The position numbers were made by a program, and so were the translations under genes. DNA of 13,229 nucleotides from Syntrophaceae bacterium (GTDB taxonomy: Bacteria; Desulfobacterota; Desulfomonilia; Desulfomonilales; Desulfomonilaceae): NCBI GenBank assembly GCA_014874425.1, contig JACWAG010000328.1, forward strand, positions 1 to 13,229. The letters run 5' to 3'. Below are positions 6,677 to 13,229 of the stretch, one piece after another. Under the pieces are notes generated by a model, which saw only the letters and a program-made list of their open reading frames with translations, was not told the origin of the DNA and did not search any database. Within the stretch, counting starts at the first letter, position 1. Every line of letters starts with the position of its first letter.

Positions 6677-8824
6677 TTAATTTGTTCTCAACATTGACAA
6701 CATCTTTTCCGGATCATTAGTCGGCGACTCACATGTGTAGTTGCCACAAACATATACTGTCGCTCGTTGGTTGACCATTCCGAAATCTTTAGTATAAGAC
6801 GCTATCGAAATAATGTCCGAGTCTTCCTCTCCACAAGGCTTAAAAACAACTACTTTGTTTGGGATATATGACGCATTTAGATGACTCAGGATATTTTCAG
6901 TTTCAGTTGATCCTTTCGGACCAACAACAACCACCTCAAACGAAGGGCCGAGAAGAAAATCTAGAAAAAGTAAAAACTGTGTGTAGGCTGACGGGAACTG
7001 TGTCAAAGGACCGGAAAAAGCCTTTCCAATATCTGAGGCCATGGAATCAAGTTCCGTTGAACCGGTGATTCTGGAAAGTTTAATCAAATTCATTGCGGCG
7101 ACAGAGTTCCCTGACGGTGTAGCGCCATCGTATATCTCTTTCTGCCGTACCAGAAGTTTTTCACTGTCATTTGCGGTAAAGAAAAATCCACCTTGTTCTT
7201 TGTCCCAAAAGCGTTGAACAAAATCCTTGTTCAGATCAACAGCAATCTTTAAATATTGCGGCTCAAAAGTTGTTTCATAGAGTTCAAGCAGCCCCCAGAC
7301 AAGAAACGAATAATCATCCACGTGAGCTGAAAGGCCAGCTTCCCCGAGACGATACCGGCGTAATAATCGTCCATCGGTGTCACACATGCTGGTAATGATA
7401 AAATTGGCCGCTTTTCCCGCCGCGACAGCGTAAGCCTTGTTTCCAAAAACCCTTGAAGCTTTTGATAAAGCCGCTATCATCAATCCATTCCAGTCTGTGA
7501 GAATTTTGTCATCTTTGTGAGGATGGACACGTTTCTCTCTGATTTGTAAAAGTCGTTTTCGAGCGCTTTCCCAGATTTCCTGAATCTGATTTTCCGAGAA
7601 GCCTAATTGACCATTTAACTGCTCTAAAGGTCTTTTTAAATGGAGGATGTTTCGGCCGGTTAGGGACTGGGTGGTTTCTTCTTTGAAATTGCCCATGCTA
7701 AAAACGTTGAAGGCCCGTTCTACAAGATTGGCCTCAGTGTCTGGTAAAGCTCCTCGTATTTCGTCTAGGGTCCAGAGATAAAATTTCCCTTCCTCGCCCT
7801 CACTATCGGCGTCTTCAGCCGAATAAAAGGCGCCTTCTGGAGATGTTAAATCACGCAAAACATAATCGAATATTTCTTCCGCCGTTTTCTTGTAACTGAT
7901 TTTACTGGTAGCCTGGTACGCTTCAGTGTAAGCGAGGGCTAGCATGGCCTGATCATAAAGCATTTTTTCGAAATGAGGCGTCAACCACTGGGCATCCGTC
8001 GAATACCTGTGAAACCCAAACCCAACGTGATCAAAGATCCCACCCAAACGCATTTGATCCAAAGTTTTTGTGACCATTTGAAGAGACCTTTCATCGCCTG
8101 AACGCTTCCAATATCTTAGTAGAAACAAAATATTATGGGGTGTAGGAAACTTTGGGGCCTCACCAAAACCTCCATACTTTGGATCGAATCTCTGAGAAAG
8201 TTGCTGGAACGCAGTCCTAAGAACTTCAAGATCAAGCGCTCCTGATACTCCACGTGGGGCTGGAACATTCAAGGCTGTAACAATTTTCTCTGTGGCGTCA
8301 TCAATTTGGGCCCTGTCATTTAACCAAAGATGTTCTATTCTTTCGGAAAGCTCAATGAGTCCTATTCGTCCGTGTCGGGAATTTTTTGGAAAATAGGTTC
8401 CAGCAAAGAAGGGCTTTCGGTCCGCTGTCATTACTATGTTCAACGGCCAACCGCCTCCACCTGTCATAATTTGGCAAACAGTCATATAAGTGTGATCTAT
8501 ATCCGGTCGCTCTTCTCTATCGACCTTAATTGAAACGAAAACTCTGTTCATGATCTCAGCGACTTCATCATCTTCAAAGGACTCTTTTTCCATTACATGG
8601 CACCAGTGACATGTTGAGTAACCTATTGACAAAAGAATGGGTTTGTCCTCCTGCCTTGCCCTTTCAAAAGCCTCAACGCCCCATGGGCGCCAATCGACCG
8701 GATTGTAAGCGTGCTGCAAAAGATATGGGCTTTTCTCACCAATCAATCGGTTAGGGCGATTCTTGCGGAGATTGACCGGGTCTGAAAGCCGGTTGTCATG
8801 GCCTTTGGTGGGTTTAAATGACAT
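6677..8824 (-). CDS. DUF255 thioredoxin-domain protein (YyaL/SSP411 family)
   Basis: This 715-residue protein matches the YyaL / spermatogenesis-associated protein 20 family in length and layout. The N-terminal thioredoxin-like domain contains IGEKSPYLLQHAYNPVDW (28-45), GYSTCHWCHVMEKESF with Cys72 and Cys75, then VDREERPDID and GGGGWPLNIVMT. The remainder resembles an alpha/alpha-barrel (glycosidase-like) region, including GGFGEAPKFPTP, DHVGFGFHRYSTD, HFEKMLYDQAMLA and DDKILTDWNGLMIAALS. The C-terminus ends in the family's CGNYTCESP cysteine cluster. The cellular function is not established; a redox or sugar-linked role is only suggested by fold. The ATG at 8824 is set by AGGAGA seven bases upstream on the minus strand. 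Transketolase follows 66 bases downstream. No signal peptide is seen, so it is probably cytoplasmic. Confidence 0.93.
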   Translation of the reverse strand: MSFKPTKGHDNRLSDPVNLRKNRPNRLIGEKSPYLLQHAYNPVDWRPWGVEAFERARQEDKPILLSIGYSTCHWCHVMEKESFEDDEVAEIMNRVFVSIKVDREERPDIDHTYMTVCQIMTGGGGWPLNIVMTADRKPFFAGTYFPKNSRHGRIGLIELSERIEHLWLNDRAQIDDATEKIVTALNVPAPRGVSGALDLEVLRTAFQQLSQRFDPKYGGFGEAPKFPTPHNILFLLRYWKRSGDERSLQMVTKTLDQMRLGGIFDHVGFGFHRYSTDAQWLTPHFEKMLYDQAMLALAYTEAYQATSKISYKKTAEEIFDYVLRDLTSPEGAFYSAEDADSEGEEGKFYLWTLDEIRGALPDTEANLVERAFNVFSMGNFKEETTQSLTGRNILHLKRPLEQLNGQLGFSENQIQEIWESARKRLLQIREKRVHPHKDDKILTDWNGLMIAALSKASRVFGNKAYAVAAGKAANFIITSMCDTDGRLLRRYRLGEAGLSAHVDDYSFLVWGLLELYETTFEPQYLKIAVDLNKDFVQRFWDKEQGGFFFTANDSEKLLVRQKEIYDGATPSGNSVAAMNLIKLSRITGSTELDSMASDIGKAFSGPLTQFPSAYTQFLLFLDFLLGPSFEVVVVGPKGSTETENILSHLNASYIPNKVVVFKPCGEEDSDIISIASYTKDFGMVNQRATVYVCGNYTCESPTNDPEKMLSMLRTN

Positions 8825-9087
8825 GGGATTGTCTCCTGTCTAGCAATTTCAGGTTTTGCGTTAAAAACATTATCAAATATGTAGAGTGCAATACGGGTCA
8901 AAGGATTCGGATTCAGATGTAAGTTCAATCGCAGAGAGCAGACCGACTATTTTTCATGGAAGCACGTTAGTGGACGTTTTCTAGGCTTGCTTGTCATTGA
9001 GTAGTGATCTAAACTGGTGAAAATAGCCACTTAATATCTAAAGATTGGAACCCCCGCTAAACATTGGCCTCTTCCGGAGGTGTTTTC
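8825..9087. promoter_or_regulatory. Divergent intergenic region between DUF255 and hybrid kinase genes
   Basis: This 263-base stretch has no convincing gene and must hold divergent promoters. For the minus strand, TTGACC (complement of 8896-8901, five of six consensus bases) lies 16 bases from a poor TATTTG (complement of 8874-8879). A better isolated -10, GATAAT, is the complement of 8869-8874. For the plus strand only a weak pair is seen near TTGCTTGTCATTGAGTAG (8986-9003) and TAAACT (9009-9014). No riboswitch or operator repeat was recognised. Confidence 0.35.
9076..9080 (+). promoter_or_regulatory. Ribosome binding site that sets a TTG start for the hybrid kinase
   Basis: GGAGG at 9076-9080 lies seven bases before the TTG at 9088-9090. 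The upstream in-frame TTG at 9064 would place this site inside the gene. CCTC at 9068-9071 could pair with GAGG (9077-9080) in a short four-pair hairpin; too weak to call a regulatory switch. Confidence 0.7.
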
Positions 9088-11181
9088 TTGCAAGATTACG
9101 AAAAAGACAAGGACCAACTCATTGCTGAATTGAATGAGATGAGGCGACGTGTTTCAGAACTCGAAACAATTTCTTTGTCTGCTCGAGAACTTCAAGAAAC
9201 TATTAAATCCTCCACCTTTGAAAATCAAAAACTACGATCAATGATCAATGGCATGGAAGAAGGTGTTGTACTGGCTGACGCTGATGGGATCGTTACAGAA
9301 GTCAATAACTGGTTTCTGAAAAAGGCTGATTTGAGCCGCGATCAACTAATAGGCAAAACTATTTGGGATTTTCACACTAACGCCGAAGTATCCGCCAGGG
9401 TTAAAACTTTGTTCTCGGATTACGGGAAGGAACGAAAAAGAGATCCTCTTAATCTGAATCGCGAAATGTTCGGGTTACATGTCTGCCTCAGGGTTCAACC
9501 GATGTTTGTGAACAGTCACTTTCAAGGGATTATCCTAAATATTGTTGATATAACGGACCAAGTGATAGCGCGTATCGCGGCTGAATGCGCAAATGAGGCC
9601 AAGAGCCAATTCCTGGCGAACATGAGTCACGAGATCCGTACACCTATGAATGGCATCATAGGTATGACAGAGTTAGCCTTAGGTACTGAACTAACCGGCG
9701 AACAAAAAGAATATCTCGAGTCGGTAAGAATTTCGGCAGACGCTCTACTGTCATTGATAAACGATATACTAGATTTTTCGAAGATGGAGGCCGGAAAATT
9801 CGAGCTGATAAATACGGACTTCAGCTTAAGAGATTGTGTCGGAAACACTATGAGCACCCTGGCAGGCCAGGCTCATGCCAAAAAGCTCGAGTTGGCTTAT
9901 TCCATAGCAACAGAGACCCCCGATAATCTGACAGGCGACCCGGGACGTTTACGTCAAATCCTGGTTAACCTTGTGGGTAACTCAATCAAATTCACCGCCA
10001 AAGGCGAAGTAGTGCTTAAAGTTTGTCCTGAGTCCGAGAGTGATGAATATGTAGAACTACATTTTACAGTGATAGATACTGGAATTGGTATCCCTAAAGA
10101 CAAGCTGGGTAGAATTTTTAAAGCTTTTGAGCAAGTAGATGGCTCAACCACTCGAGAATATGGCGGAACAGGCTTGGGGTTGGCAATTTCGTCTCAGCTT
10201 GTTGAAATGATGAAAGGCAAAATCTGGGTGGAAAGTGAAATCGGTCAAGGAAGCGTTTTCCATTTTACTGCGCGTTTCGAATATCCTTCAAGTCCGGTTC
10301 GCAGGGTTATTCCCAAAGGTAAATCAACGCTGGCCGGTTTAAGGGTGCTTGTAGTTGATGACAACGCGACAAACAGGAGGATCTTGGAAGACACTTTGCG
10401 GTCCTGGGGCATGGTCCCAACCGCTGTGGCCGACAGCACCACGGCTACTGATGTAATTATTTCGGCTAACAATAGAGGAGAACCTTTTTCGCTGGCGTTG
10501 TTGGATTTCATGATGCCGGAGATGAATGGTTTTGAACTTGCAGAAGCCATAAGTCGAACAAGGGGATCCAACCTGGAGAAAATAGTGATGCTAACTTCAG
10601 GCGGGCAACGAGGCGACGCTGCAAAATGTCAAGAATTAGGAATTTCGGCCTATCTGATGAAACCTATAAGGCAGTCGGATTTGCTTGACGCCATTATGAT
10701 GACTATGCAAAAGCCTTTCGACACGGACACAAGATCCACACTGATTACTCGCCACTCAGTACGTGAAGCCAGAAAACGTCTTAACATACTTCTTGCGGAG
10801 GATAACACTGTAAACCAGAAACTAGCCGTCAAAATACTCGAAAAAATGGGACATACTGTCTCTGTGGCTTCAAACGGAAAGGAGGCGTTGAGTGTCCTGG
10901 AAAAGGACGAATTCCAGATAATTTTGATGGATGTTCAAATGCCGGAGATGGATGGATTTGAGGCCACCATAGCAATCCGTGAGAAGGAAAAGGTCACTGG
11001 GACGCATATCCCAATAGTGGCCATGACAGCCCACGCCATGGTAGGAGACAAGGAAAGGTGCTTGGACATGGGAATGGATGGTTACATCTCCAAGCCTATA
11101 AGTTCGAAAGAACTTGAGAAAGGTATTGATGAAGCTTTGAAAAAAACTGAGGTTCCAGCTCTGAAATTAGAGGGGCGTTGA
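9088..11181 (+). CDS. Soluble hybrid sensor histidine kinase with PAS and two receiver domains
   Basis: From TTG 9088 the protein has 697 residues. The N-terminus is a charged coiled coil (about 1-45), then a PAS domain (about 49-162; SMINGMEEGVVLADADGIVT) that probably senses a small ligand or redox state. The HisKA H-box FLANMSHEIRTPMNGIIG carries the phospho-accepting His181. The ATPase domain has an N-box NLVGNSIKFTAKG (about 294), DTGIGIP (about 330) and GGTGLGLAI (about 359). Two receiver domains follow. REC1 has VVDDN, Asp473 in LLDFMMPEMNG and Lys in YLMKPI. REC2 has LAEDN, Asp615 in LMDVQMPEMDGF and Lys in YISKPI. Both look intact. No transmembrane helix, Hpt or DNA-binding domain is seen, so phosphate must pass to a separate Hpt or regulator protein. 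No cognate partner is adjacent. The 3' end overlaps the convergent cytochrome b gene by 15 bases. Confidence 0.94.
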   Translation: MQDYEKDKDQLIAELNEMRRRVSELETISLSARELQETIKSSTFENQKLRSMINGMEEGVVLADADGIVTEVNNWFLKKADLSRDQLIGKTIWDFHTNAEVSARVKTLFSDYGKERKRDPLNLNREMFGLHVCLRVQPMFVNSHFQGIILNIVDITDQVIARIAAECANEAKSQFLANMSHEIRTPMNGIIGMTELALGTELTGEQKEYLESVRISADALLSLINDILDFSKMEAGKFELINTDFSLRDCVGNTMSTLAGQAHAKKLELAYSIATETPDNLTGDPGRLRQILVNLVGNSIKFTAKGEVVLKVCPESESDEYVELHFTVIDTGIGIPKDKLGRIFKAFEQVDGSTTREYGGTGLGLAISSQLVEMMKGKIWVESEIGQGSVFHFTARFEYPSSPVRRVIPKGKSTLAGLRVLVVDDNATNRRILEDTLRSWGMVPTAVADSTTATDVIISANNRGEPFSLALLDFMMPEMNGFELAEAISRTRGSNLEKIVMLTSGGQRGDAAKCQELGISAYLMKPIRQSDLLDAIMMTMQKPFDTDTRSTLITRHSVREARKRLNILLAEDNTVNQKLAVKILEKMGHTVSVASNGKEALSVLEKDEFQIILMDVQMPEMDGFEATIAIREKEKVTGTHIPIVAMTAHAMVGDKERCLDMGMDGYISKPISSKELEKGIDEALKKTEVPALKLEGR

Positions 11182-11802
11182 AATCCCGCCATCCTTTCTG
11201 ACCTTCCAGTAATGAATGGACATTAGAAAAGCCAAGGTGGCCGGAAGAAACAAAACATGCCACGCGTACACCCTGATCAAACATAAATCACTGACATGTA
11301 ATGGCCCAAAGAGGACTGACGCAAATCCGTCTCCAACATAGGGTATTTTCTCAGTCAGGTTCCTAGCGATAGTCCATGCCCAATGGGCGCGCTCATCCCA
11401 GACCAGCAAATACCCAGTAAAGTCTTCGATAAATACCAACCCGAGAAGAATTACGCCGATTACCCAGTTCAACTGCCGAGGCGGTAAATATGACTGTGTG
11501 AGGAAAACTCGAACCATATGAACAAGAACTAAAATTACCATGGCTTGACCTGCCCAATAATGTATATTGCGGAAAACAAATCCATATGGCGCAAAATACA
11601 TGACTCTCTGAATTGAAGGATACGCGTTGGGAATTGAAGGGAAATAATAGAGCATCAATAAAGCGCCGGTCAGTATTTCAACCAGGAACATGGCTGTAGC
11701 CAACCCACCAAGACAAAATGTAAAACTTACACGTGTAGAAATTTCCGGCACTGACCTCGGATGAATGTGCTCCAGAAACGCCGTCAGGGAATCCCTCCGC
11801 AT
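11167..11802 (-). CDS. Cytochrome b6-type protein (N-terminal cytochrome b domain only)
   Basis: A 211-residue, four-helix membrane protein resembling cytochrome b6 and the N-terminal half of bc1 cytochrome b. Helix A contains LVEILTGALLMLYYFPS. Helix B carries His81 and His95 (13 residues between) and helix D His182 and His197 (14 residues between), the b6-type spacing for two b haems. The TGYLLVWDERAHWAW segment (129-143) corresponds to the quinol-site cd loop GYxLPWDQ...WA, with Val for the usual Pro. With a Rieske protein it would move electrons between quinone and a one-electron carrier. The second part of cytochrome b (subunit IV, with the PEWY motif) is neither fused nor adjacent: the gene runs directly into the kinase's 3' end. 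The ATG at 11802 has GAGGG six bases upstream and overlaps the stop of a possible small ORF. Confidence 0.92.
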   Translation of the reverse strand: MRRDSLTAFLEHIHPRSVPEISTRVSFTFCLGGLATAMFLVEILTGALLMLYYFPSIPNAYPSIQRVMYFAPYGFVFRNIHYWAGQAMVILVLVHMVRVFLTQSYLPPRQLNWVIGVILLGLVFIEDFTGYLLVWDERAHWAWTIARNLTEKIPYVGDGFASVLFGPLHVSDLCLIRVYAWHVLFLPATLAFLMSIHYWKVRKDGGISTPL

Positions 11803-11873
11803 CAGGAGCCCTCATCATAGATCTGAATTGCAAATGTTAGCAGCAGCGGGACAAAGGACAGACAGTTTTTCAT
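11802..11873 (-). CDS. Possible 23-residue hydrophobic peptide coupled to the cytochrome b gene
   Basis: Between the Rieske and cytochrome b genes an ATG at 11873 opens a 23-codon frame starting MKNC and continuing LSFVPLLLTFAIQIY, enough for one short membrane helix. Its TGA overlaps the cytochrome b ATG (TGATG on the minus strand), and its ATG is 8 bases after the Rieske stop. There is no good ribosome binding site, so translation would depend on re-initiation after the Rieske gene. It could be a small subunit comparable in size to PetG, PetL or PetN of cytochrome b6f, a coupling device, or a chance frame. No homology is claimed. Confidence 0.3.
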   Translation of the reverse strand: MKNCLSFVPLLLTFAIQIYDEGS

Positions 11874-11881
11874 TTTCGAGA

Positions 11882-12325
11882 TCAATGTTCAGATATCCGC
11901 AACATTTGGCTGGAAGCCTCAGTCAGATACAAACGGGGAAGATGTCTGGTGGCCGGCCCACGAAGCACCTGGCCGTGAATATCGAATTCGCTGCCATGAC
12001 ACGGGCACTCGAACAGATCTTTGTCCTGGTTCCATTTGTAGCGGCAGCCCAAGTGAGTACACCGATCATCAAACGCCACAGATTCGGACAGATTTTGTCC
12101 CTTGATAATCCAGGCTTCGGCCTGTGGTATGAAATATGGTTTTTCACGGTTGATGGATTGAAATAATTCTTTGGAGATTGTTCGGTCAACTTTTTGCCCG
12201 GTCCCGGAAAAGACAAACCTGGCAATTCCCCAAGACGAAAAAAACGCTATAAAGCCACTTACAAAAACCATTAAATATTTAAGGAAAGAGCGCTTGGTGT
12301 TAAATTCCGGGGACGCATTAGGCAT
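11882..12325 (-). CDS. Rieske [2Fe-2S] iron-sulfur protein
   Basis: With the ATG at 12325 the protein has 147 residues: a short N-terminal tail, one membrane anchor (about 15-39), then a Rieske domain. Cluster ligands are Cys89 and His91 in CTHLGC, and Cys107 and His110 in CPCHGS, with Cys94 and Cys109 placed for the stabilising disulfide. GSEF replaces the common GSxY, and a Pro-loop GPATRHLP follows. TKRSFLKYL before the anchor resembles a Tat export signal with Lys-Arg instead of Arg-Arg, typical of Rieske proteins needing folded export. The frame continues upstream to TTG 12397 and ATG 12376, but neither has a ribosome binding site and the added basic residues do not fit the family; ATG 12325 also has only a weak site. 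The cytochrome b gene starts 79 bases downstream, consistent with one complex. Confidence 0.92.
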   Translation of the reverse strand: MPNASPEFNTKRSFLKYLMVFVSGFIAFFSSWGIARFVFSGTGQKVDRTISKELFQSINREKPYFIPQAEAWIIKGQNLSESVAFDDRCTHLGCRYKWNQDKDLFECPCHGSEFDIHGQVLRGPATRHLPRLYLTEASSQMLRISEH

Positions 12326-12418
12326 AACGATCTTTCGATAACACGTATTGTGTGCGGGGAAAATGCGGCGCGTCATTGCTGAGCGCCGCCAGTCCAATAT
12401 TCTAGCTAATGTCGGTTC

Positions 12419-12655
12419 TTAGCAGCCGGTGGTTGGTGGTTTAGGTTTGACGGCCGCCTTCAGGGCGGCTTCCGCTTCAGCCTTTGTCTTAAATGGTCCT
12501 TTAACGACGCTCTTTACGTCCGCCGGCTTTTTGTCGGTTACAGCAATTTTTCCGGCCTCTTTCACGACAAAGAATTCTTCAGCGAGCGCAGAAGTGGTAA
12601 AAGCAAAAGCTGTTAGCGCCATTAAAACCAACATTACTTTTAAGGCTTTCTTCAT
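12419..12655 (-). CDS. Small exported protein of unknown function
   Basis: A 78-residue protein with a clear signal peptide: MKKALKVMLVLMALTAFAF, then ALA before EEFFVV. The mature part of about 53 residues is Lys/Ala-rich. It has a short strand-like EEFFVVKEAGKIAVTD, a KGPFKTKAEAEAALKAA helix and a Pro-rich tail ending in the only cysteine (TTGC). I do not recognise the family, though the GPF-x-T-x-AEAEAAL segment is reminiscent of SPOR-like small domains. The ATG at 12655 is supported by a strong AAGGAGG (complement of 12664-12670) with 8-base spacing; the TTG just before it is less likely. It lies 62 bases after the transporter and 93 bases before the Rieske start on the same strand, so an operon is probable. 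Confidence 0.8.
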   Translation of the reverse strand: MKKALKVMLVLMALTAFAFTTSALAEEFFVVKEAGKIAVTDKKPADVKSVVKGPFKTKAEAEAALKAAVKPKPPTTGC

Positions 12656-12717
12656 CAATCAAACCTCCTTGTGATTTAATTGGCTATTCCTAGCATGAAA
12701 CGATTTGGCCTCCCAAA

Positions 12718-13229
12718 CTATTTATCATAAGGGGCCCATTTTTCGGCCAGCCAGGCCATAACAAAGGCCCCCAACGCTGCTATAGTGATTATTTCCGCCA
12801 TTGTTTCCATCGATGTCCCAAAATACTGCCACAGAGTTATGCGACCCATGTCCGAACTCTTATAAAAAGCACCCCACAAAGGCATGCCGAGCGCAAAAAT
12901 GTCAATCCCTACGATCATGCCTATCAGGAACACAATGCTATCAATCTTGCCCGAGGCGACACCCACAACCGCGGTTCCAGGACAGTAACCGCCAACCACA
13001 AAACCTAGGCCAAAAAGGACACCTCCGACAAGTTGAGGCCAGAAATAGGTTTTTAACAACGAGTAATCCAGAAGCAGCGAATAGTCAAAAAATCCAAGGC
13101 GATTGAGGATTACCAATCCCAGCATCGCTGTGACAAGTGCGGAAAACATCACTCTTAGCACTCGCATGTCGCGAAAATAGAATATGGACGTAAGGTTCCT
13201 GGAGTCGCCGAATCCGGCCCGTTCAAGGA
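12718..13229 (-). CDS. YeeE/YedE-family thiosulfate/sulfur transporter, 5' end cut by window edge
   Basis: The ATG at 13167 has no ribosome binding site, and the frame stays open to the window edge. The extra 20 residues, ending in ERAGFGDSRNL and IFYFRDM, fit the family's typical loop (ERAGFG followed by a F-Y-x-x-D-M pattern), so 13167 is an internal Met. What is visible is the C-terminal half of a multi-helix membrane protein with the family motif VGGYCPGTAVVGVASGKID. Its cysteine matches the conserved cysteine-containing loop of YeeE/YedE thiosulfate and sulfur-compound transporters. About four hydrophobic segments remain (about 5-21, 45-70, 78-98 and 125-142, counted from 13167). It is the first visible gene of the minus-strand cluster leading to the Rieske and cytochrome b genes. 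Substrate is inferred from family. Confidence 0.88.
   Translation of the reverse strand, partial: LERAGFGDSRNLTSIFYFRDMRVLRVMFSALVTAMLGLVILNRLGFFDYSLLLDYSLLKTYFWPQLVGGVLFGLGFVVGGYCPGTAVVGVASGKIDSIVFLIGMIVGIDIFALGMPLWGAFYKSSDMGRITLWQYFGTSMETMAEIITIAALGAFVMAWLAEKWAPYDK

Noticed and set aside
9068..9080. Hairpin CCTC/GAGG that could hide the kinase ribosome binding site
   Set aside because: Only four base pairs with a five-base loop; too weak to claim translational control.
9064..9087. TTG at 9064 as the start of the hybrid kinase
   Set aside because: GGAGG at 9076-9080 is positioned for TTG 9088 and would lie inside the coding region if 9064 were used.
11765..12166. Plus-strand 133-codon open frame opposite the Rieske and cytochrome b genes
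   Set aside because: It overlaps two genes with clear cofactor motifs on the other strand and shows no recognisable domain; a shadow frame.
12326..12397. N-terminal extension of the Rieske protein from TTG 12397 or ATG 12376
   Set aside because: No ribosome binding site for either start, and the added basic segment precedes a Tat-like signal in a way not usual for the family.
12429..12674. Plus-strand 81-codon open frame opposite the small exported protein
   Set aside because: The minus-strand gene has a strong ribosome binding site and a signal peptide; the plus frame has neither.
13165..13167. ATG at 13167 as the true start of the YeeE/YedE gene
   Set aside because: No ribosome binding site, and the upstream in-frame residues (ERAGFGD) match a conserved family loop, so the gene is cut by the window edge.

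Overview
The window is a gene-dense bacterial chromosome segment of moderate GC content. It looks most like an anaerobic Desulfobacterota (deltaproteobacterial) genome. That is an inference from the overall gene mix: a cytochrome b6/Rieske pair without photosynthesis genes, a YeeE/YedE-type sulfur transporter, a soluble hybrid histidine kinase and a DUF255 protein. No ribosomal RNA or other marker gene is present to confirm it. No rRNA, tRNA, CRISPR array or insertion sequence was found. Both edges cut through genes: a membrane-fusion protein on the left and a YeeE/YedE transporter on the right.

Left part (1-2540). A HlyD/MacA-type membrane-fusion protein (5' end outside the window) overlaps by 4 bases a MacB/LolD-type ABC ATPase. 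They encode two parts of an ABC efflux or lipoprotein-type system whose permease is not in the window. The ATPase gene runs tail-to-tail into a nitroreductase gene; their stop codons overlap inside a perfect 16-base palindrome.

Central part (2541-9087). A divergent promoter region precedes a two-gene plus-strand unit: an exported protein with about ten TPR repeats, then a small unrecognised protein with a zincin-like motif whose first histidine is arginine (RELGH). Facing it on the minus strand are a YyaL/SSP411-type thioredoxin-domain protein (DUF255) and transketolase, probably one transcript. A 263-base divergent region then separates these from the kinase gene.

Right part (9088-13229). 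A soluble hybrid histidine kinase (PAS, HisKA, HATPase, two receiver domains) starts at a TTG set by a good ribosome binding site. Its 3' end overlaps by 15 bases the 3' end of a minus-strand cluster. In transcription order this cluster is: YeeE/YedE-type transporter (partial), a small exported protein, a Rieske iron-sulfur protein, a possible 23-codon hydrophobic ORF, and a cytochrome b6-type protein with both bis-histidine haem pairs. The cytochrome b subunit IV (PEWY-bearing) half is absent. The cluster suggests a membrane electron-transfer module linked to sulfur-compound uptake. The combination is the most unusual part of the window, though its function is inference.
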